8,710 bases of DNA from Nitrospirota bacterium (GTDB lineage: Bacteria; Nitrospirota; 9FT-COMBO-42-15; HDB-SIOI813). Made by a program: the position numbers and the translations under genes. Shown here one piece after another: positions 5,371 to 8,710 of the stretch. The notes below the pieces were generated by a model, which saw only the letters and a list, made by a program, of their open reading frames with translations, ran no database searches and was not told where the DNA came from. Location: NCBI GenBank assembly GCA_016234155.1, contig JACRGZ010000161.1, forward strand, positions 1-8,710, written 5' to 3'. Position 1 is the stretch's first letter; the number at the start of each line of letters is the position of its first letter.

Positions 5371-8190
5371 ATGAAACAGCAGACTTCAGAGGAAGGAAGA
5401 GAGGAATGTATAAGGGCATTTCAGAAACTGAAAAATATTACGGACCCGCAGGAGAAAAAAGGTATCATCTCCCGGTGTATCCTCTGCATAAAAGAGATCC
5501 CCAAAAAGGCAGAGTCCATATCAGGATACCAGTTATGCCTTGAACTGACCACTGGCATTGAAAACCCTGCAGACAGGAAATGGCTCCTCCTTGCCATTGC
5601 ATCTGAACTCCCGAGAACAACAGAGTTTACTAACCTCTACACCGTTGTACTATCCCATGCTATCAGATCAGCCAATGACATCGTAGACCCGAAGGCAAGA
5701 AAGGACGCCCTGCTTGATGTTATATATGACATCCCGCAAAAGCCTGATTTCCAGCCCCTCTACACACAAGGAATGGGCTATGCCATTAAGGCAGCGGATG
5801 AGATCAGCGCCCCCCAGCACAGAATACATGCGCTGCTCAGCATGGCAAAAGAAATACCCACGGCGCCGGAGTATAACTCATTACGGTTAAAGGCATTGAA
5901 ACTGGCCCTCAATCTGGCAACCACCGTCAGCCGGCCCATTTACGAAAAAAACCGACTGAATGACATAGCAAGGACACTTCCAAAGAGCAGCGATGTCTCT
6001 TTTTACAGACAATACACCCTCCTCGGCATAGCGAAGGAGATCCCCAAATCAGGCGAGTTTCTGGGCTTATATAAAGAGGCTGTAAGGCTCGCAATCGCAG
6101 CGGCAACCACAATTGAAGAGCCCTTCTACAGGAAGTACGCACTCTGCTATATTGCAGAGGATCTGTCCACAGCGCCTGAATCATTATCACTATATAAACA
6201 TACGGTCATGGAGGCATTCAAGGCAGCTTCCGCGATTGTGGATCCCCTTGTCAGGATACATGCCCTGATTGACATCCTTAAGCTCTTTCCGAAGACGGCA
6301 GATTTCTTCCCTATGCTCCGGCAGACTCTAAATGATATCCTCGACTTCTACACTTTAAGGAAGAGGATAAAGGATATTACCCCGATGGAAGTGATTGACT
6401 TTATCCTTGTTGCAGAGGAAAAGGGGGTATTGGATTCAAAAAAGGCAAGATTTACTAAAGACAAATATGCGCATATCCTGGCAAAGGAACTTGAGCAATT
6501 CGGTCTGTTGTTAAATGATATAAGATTTATTGAAGTTCTCAAGCCATATACCCATGTCTGGATCCAGCCCAAAGGGCTCAGGGAAGCGGTCAGCAAGATA
6601 GTTGATCATCTTGAAGGGCTTAAGAATACATATCATGGCAGAGAGATCGAACGGCCTGGGTTTGTCGGTGAATATTTCCCTTCTCAAAAAAGGGAGGCCC
6701 CGGAGGCCGGCTATCAGAGGGCTGCAGGCAAAGAGTGCCTGTCAATAGACCTTGGCACCACCAATACGGTAATCATGAAGAGGAGATGGGATGCGCAGCC
6801 TGAATTTGTCACGTTAGAGTCCATTTCCAGACACTATGATGATGTACCCATTGTCCCGACCCTCCTCAACCTCCGGACAGAATCCATCGGCACAGCCGCA
6901 GGTAACGGCGATACCGTATCAAACTTCAAGAAGATGCTGTTAGAGGGGCATCCGGACGGAAAGAGATATATGGAGAAGTTTTTTACCGTACTCTGTAAGC
7001 ACCTGCGGGAAGAATCAAAGCGGCCATTATGGCTTTCGGTATTTTCAAACAGCATTACAGACAAACTCTACATGACAACACCTATAGGATTTCCTGACTA
7101 CAGGGAGAATATCAAGGCGATCATCGAACGTACACTAAGGGGTGTGGAGATAGAGCTTCTTGAGGAACCTCTTGCTGCCGCCATAGGTTACCAGATGGCG
7201 GCAAGTGATGACAAGATGGTCATGCTCATTGACTTCGGCGGAAGCACCCTTGATATAATGATAGTCAGGCTCAATATAAATGAGGCGCATGTCGTGGCAA
7301 GGCCTGACAGGTCAAAGGTGCTGGGAGGCCATGATATAGACAGGTGGCTTGCCGATTATCTGGCAAAAAAGATCGGGCTTCAAGCGGAAAAACCACCCCG
7401 GGAATTAATCGTCAGGGCGGAAGAGATAAAGATAGCCCTCTCTGACAGCAAAGAGGTCCCGTTCCAGTGGAACGAATATGAAGTCTGCACTATAACAAGG
7501 GGAGATCTTGAAGAGATACTGAACAGACATAATTTCTACAGCACAGTAGACCGGGCCATATCTTATGTCCTGTGGAAGGCTGAGAAGGTCGGGGTAAAAA
7601 GGGAGAAGATTGAGGCAGTTTTATTAACAGGCGGGTCCTCTCATATCCCCTCTTTTAAAGAAAAGATAGAGGCATTATTCCCTGCACTGTGGAAACAGAA
7701 CAGCATCTATAATCACAGCCCCTTTTCAGCAGTGGCAGTGGGGGCGACCCTTTATGCAACAAGGAACATAATTGATAAACACCTGAGGATGGCATATGCC
7801 ATCCGGTACAAGACAAAGGATAAGGATGTGCCGTTTGCGTACGAGATCATATTCGAGAAGGGAGAGCCTTTCCCATTTGAGAAGACATTCAGGGTAAATC
7901 CGGCCAAGACCCTTGGCGAGCAGCGGGAGATGTATCTCGAATTATTCGAGGCGCCGGACAGATATATTGTGCGGAGATGGGAGAAGGAGGGGGAAAAGGA
8001 ATTTATTAAACAGGTTATCAAGCCGGCAAATGATATGGTCTTAAAAGACTTGAGGATAATAACCTTATACTTTGACGAACCTGTTGAGGATGAGACATTG
8101 ATTACATTCTGTGTTGACGACGGGGGTAATCTAAAGATCAGATACGGGAAAGGGCAGAAGGAGGTAGGGACGGAGATAAGGCTGCAGTAA
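5371..8190 (+). CDS. helical-repeat protein fused to Hsp70-like ATPase
   Basis: A 939-residue protein. Residues 17-319 hold about seven helical repeats of roughly 41 residues; 320-453 is a further helical linker. From about 454 to 800 lies an Hsp70/actin-fold nucleotide-binding domain: phosphate-1 loop DLGTTNTV at 460-467, FKKML at 519-523 (place of the DnaK catalytic lysine), EEPLAAAIGY at 598-607, phosphate-2 loop DFGGSTLD at 621-628 (the third glycine of DnaK's GGGT is serine), and adenosine motif TGGSSHIP at 753-760. The tail (800-939) looks beta-rich, with LGEQREMYLELFEAP and repeated strand-like stretches, in the place of the Hsp70 substrate-binding domain, and no long helical lid is evident. 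It probably binds a client or partner through the repeats in an ATP-dependent way. TGAAGG at 5356-5361, overlapping the upstream stop, is a plausible ribosome binding site 9 bases before ATG 5371. Confidence 0.87.
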   Translation: MKQQTSEEGREECIRAFQKLKNITDPQEKKGIISRCILCIKEIPKKAESISGYQLCLELTTGIENPADRKWLLLAIASELPRTTEFTNLYTVVLSHAIRSANDIVDPKARKDALLDVIYDIPQKPDFQPLYTQGMGYAIKAADEISAPQHRIHALLSMAKEIPTAPEYNSLRLKALKLALNLATTVSRPIYEKNRLNDIARTLPKSSDVSFYRQYTLLGIAKEIPKSGEFLGLYKEAVRLAIAAATTIEEPFYRKYALCYIAEDLSTAPESLSLYKHTVMEAFKAASAIVDPLVRIHALIDILKLFPKTADFFPMLRQTLNDILDFYTLRKRIKDITPMEVIDFILVAEEKGVLDSKKARFTKDKYAHILAKELEQFGLLLNDIRFIEVLKPYTHVWIQPKGLREAVSKIVDHLEGLKNTYHGREIERPGFVGEYFPSQKREAPEAGYQRAAGKECLSIDLGTTNTVIMKRRWDAQPEFVTLESISRHYDDVPIVPTLLNLRTESIGTAAGNGDTVSNFKKMLLEGHPDGKRYMEKFFTVLCKHLREESKRPLWLSVFSNSITDKLYMTTPIGFPDYRENIKAIIERTLRGVEIELLEEPLAAAIGYQMAASDDKMVMLIDFGGSTLDIMIVRLNINEAHVVARPDRSKVLGGHDIDRWLADYLAKKIGLQAEKPPRELIVRAEEIKIALSDSKEVPFQWNEYEVCTITRGDLEEILNRHNFYSTVDRAISYVLWKAEKVGVKREKIEAVLLTGGSSHIPSFKEKIEALFPALWKQNSIYNHSPFSAVAVGATLYATRNIIDKHLRMAYAIRYKTKDKDVPFAYEIIFEKGEPFPFEKTFRVNPAKTLGEQREMYLELFEAPDRYIVRRWEKEGEKEFIKQVIKPANDMVLKDLRIITLYFDEPVEDETLITFCVDDGGNLKIRYGKGQKEVGTEIRLQ
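5419..6327 (+). repeat. coding array of about seven 41-residue helical repeats
   Basis: Within the Hsp70-like gene, units aligning at residues 17-55, 56-93, 94-134, 135-175, 176-215, 238-278 and 279-319, plus a half unit at 216-237, share the pattern A-I-x-x-A-x-x-I-x-x-P-x-x-R-x-x-A-L-x-x-I-A-x-x-I-P-x-x-x-(E/D)-(F/Y)-x-x-L-Y. Each looks like a two-helix hairpin with a conserved IP turn and a D/P turn between the helices. I do not recognise the repeat as a standard TPR, HEAT or Sel1 unit. DNA-level identity between units is low, so the array is old. Confidence 0.8.
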
Positions 8191-8231
8191 AATCAGTGAA
8201 TGGTGAATAGTGATGGATTTTAGGTTCCTGT

Positions 8232-8254
8232 GTTTCGGGATTCCATCCCGAAAC
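8232..8254. repeat. hairpin, 10-bp stem
   Basis: GTTTCGGGAT (8232-8241) pairs perfectly with ATCCCGAAAC (8245-8254) over a 3-base loop. It lies 41 bases after the Hsp70-like stop codon. No T-run follows, so it is not a classic intrinsic terminator, but it could protect the mRNA 3' end. Confidence 0.7.
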
Positions 8255-8300
8255 CAGTCCCAAAATTGATTGTAACGAAAGATGATGTATGAAGTAGGTT

Positions 8301-8327
8301 GTCTTTCGGGAAGGATTCCCGAAAGAC
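8301..8327. repeat. hairpin, 12-bp stem
   Basis: GTCTTTCGGGAA (8301-8312) pairs perfectly with TTCCCGAAAGAC (8316-8327) over the loop GGA. It shares the TTTCGGGA/TCCCGAAA core with the hairpin 47 bases upstream, so both probably belong to one repeat family. No T-run follows. Confidence 0.7.
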
Positions 8328-8392
8328 ATGAAATGACCAAAATTCAAATGACAAAAACAACGTTTCCGTAGCTATTTTGAGTTTTGATATTT

Positions 8393-8437
8393 GGATTTTG
8401 GATTTGTTTAGGATTTAGAAATTAGGATTTAGGATTT
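8393..8437. repeat. degenerate GGATTT repeats
   Basis: GGATTT occurs five times, beginning at 8393, 8400, 8411, 8425 and 8432, in a T-rich context with TTAGGATTTAG-like units. It is an irregular short repeat of unknown role. Confidence 0.5.
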
Positions 8438-8438
8438 G

Positions 8439-8602
8439 TATTTTCAGGTGAACACTCATGAACTTCCAGTTCACAAAGGATGATGAAAATAATCCCCCCC
8501 ATCCCCCCTTTAGAAAAGGGGGGTAAAAGTCCCCCTTTTTTAAAGGGGGATTTAGGGGGATTATGGGGTAAGGGGGGATTTGAGAGGCTATTTTCAGGTG
8601 AA
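8439..8602. repeat. 14-bp direct repeat bracketing a palindromic block
   Basis: TATTTTCAGGTGAA occurs at 8439-8452 and again at 8589-8602, exactly 150 bases apart. The 136 bases between include the C/G palindromic block. The arrangement resembles a target-site duplication around a small inserted element, though the inner segment has no clear terminal inverted repeats. Confidence 0.5.
8491..8580. repeat. C/G-rich palindromic repeat block
   Basis: Nested inverted repeats: CCCCCCTTT (8503-8511) pairs with AAAGGGGGG (8515-8523), and CCCCCTTT (8531-8538) with AAAGGGGG (8542-8549). The C-rich left part (from 8491) can also pair with the GGGGGATT-containing right part (to 8580), giving a larger fold. 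This is an intergenic palindromic repeat, not a coding sequence. Confidence 0.75.
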
Positions 8603-8710
8603 AGCCTAAAGTCTGAAGTCCAGTGTCTGAATTGCAGCACTATTTACTATATTTTAGGTTGTTATATGCCTGTAGATTATAAACAACCACGTAATAAACA
8701 GCATTATCCC

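Larger units (their letters stand above)
8191..8710. other. non-coding repeat-rich region
   Basis: No supportable gene is seen in these 520 bases. The reading frames that cross it on the minus strand are low-complexity products of C/G runs and hairpins. It holds two perfect hairpins, a GGATTT-rich stretch, a C/G palindromic block inside a 14-bp direct repeat, and an unremarkable AT-rich end. The accumulation of several unrelated repeats suggests a boundary or insertion-prone site after the Hsp70-like gene. Confidence 0.7.

Noticed and set aside
8232..8327. Rho-independent terminator of the Hsp70-like gene
   Set aside because: Both hairpins are strong but neither is followed by a run of T.
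8131..8347. Two overlapping minus-strand frames after the Hsp70-like gene
   Set aside because: They run into the 3' end of a strong plus-strand gene and across hairpins, with no recognisable domain or ribosome binding site.
8393..8602. CRISPR array
   Set aside because: Repeats are short and irregular, with no equal-length spacers and no cas genes nearby.
8422..8640. Minus-strand reading frame of 72 codons
   Set aside because: Its product is mostly translated C/G palindrome (proline, glycine, lysine and serine runs), and it has no family resemblance.

Overview
The window reads as anaerobic or microaerophilic bacterial DNA of intermediate GC with frequent AUA, AGA and AGG codons, good Shine-Dalgarno sites at several genes, and short non-coding palindromic repeats between genes. 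The presence of two radical SAM proteins supports a low-oxygen lifestyle. I cannot name the phylum. Lineages such as Nitrospirota, Desulfobacterota or Planctomycetota would fit, but this is impression, not evidence.

All six genes I can support are on the + strand, in two tight clusters. The first (195-4593) holds a large radical SAM protein of the Tes/MJ0619 type, then a Ycf46-like AAA+ ATPase fused to an FtsH-type M41 zinc peptidase domain, then a DUF1257 (Ycf35-like) protein and a DUF2997 protein. Gaps are 19 and 16 bases, followed by a 1-base stop/start overlap. The second (4801-8190) holds a small NrdG-like radical SAM activase, followed 12 bases later by a 939-residue protein with an array of about 41-residue helical repeats fused to an Hsp70-type ATPase with a C-terminal beta-rich tail.

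Two nearly identical 150-bp non-coding elements with perfect 15-bp terminal inverted repeats lie just upstream of each cluster. The first is cut by the window start. They look like MITEs or REP-like elements. A perfect 20-bp palindrome directly follows the first copy and an 8-bp-arm inverted repeat directly follows the second, each just upstream of the first gene of its cluster. The last 520 bases carry no supportable gene. They contain two strong hairpins, a degenerate AT-rich repeat, and a C/G-rich palindromic block bracketed by a 14-bp direct repeat.

Taken together, the genes encode an ATP-driven unfoldase-protease, an Hsp70-like ATPase with its own helical docking platform, two small Ycf35/DUF2997 partner proteins, a radical SAM enzyme and a radical SAM activase. 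My reading, which is inference, is a dedicated soluble protein-handling machine coupled to radical-based modification of a protein or lipid target. The soluble Ycf46-M41 fusion and the repeat-Hsp70 fusion are the most unusual parts. Individual family assignments are from motif recognition; the combined role is unproven.
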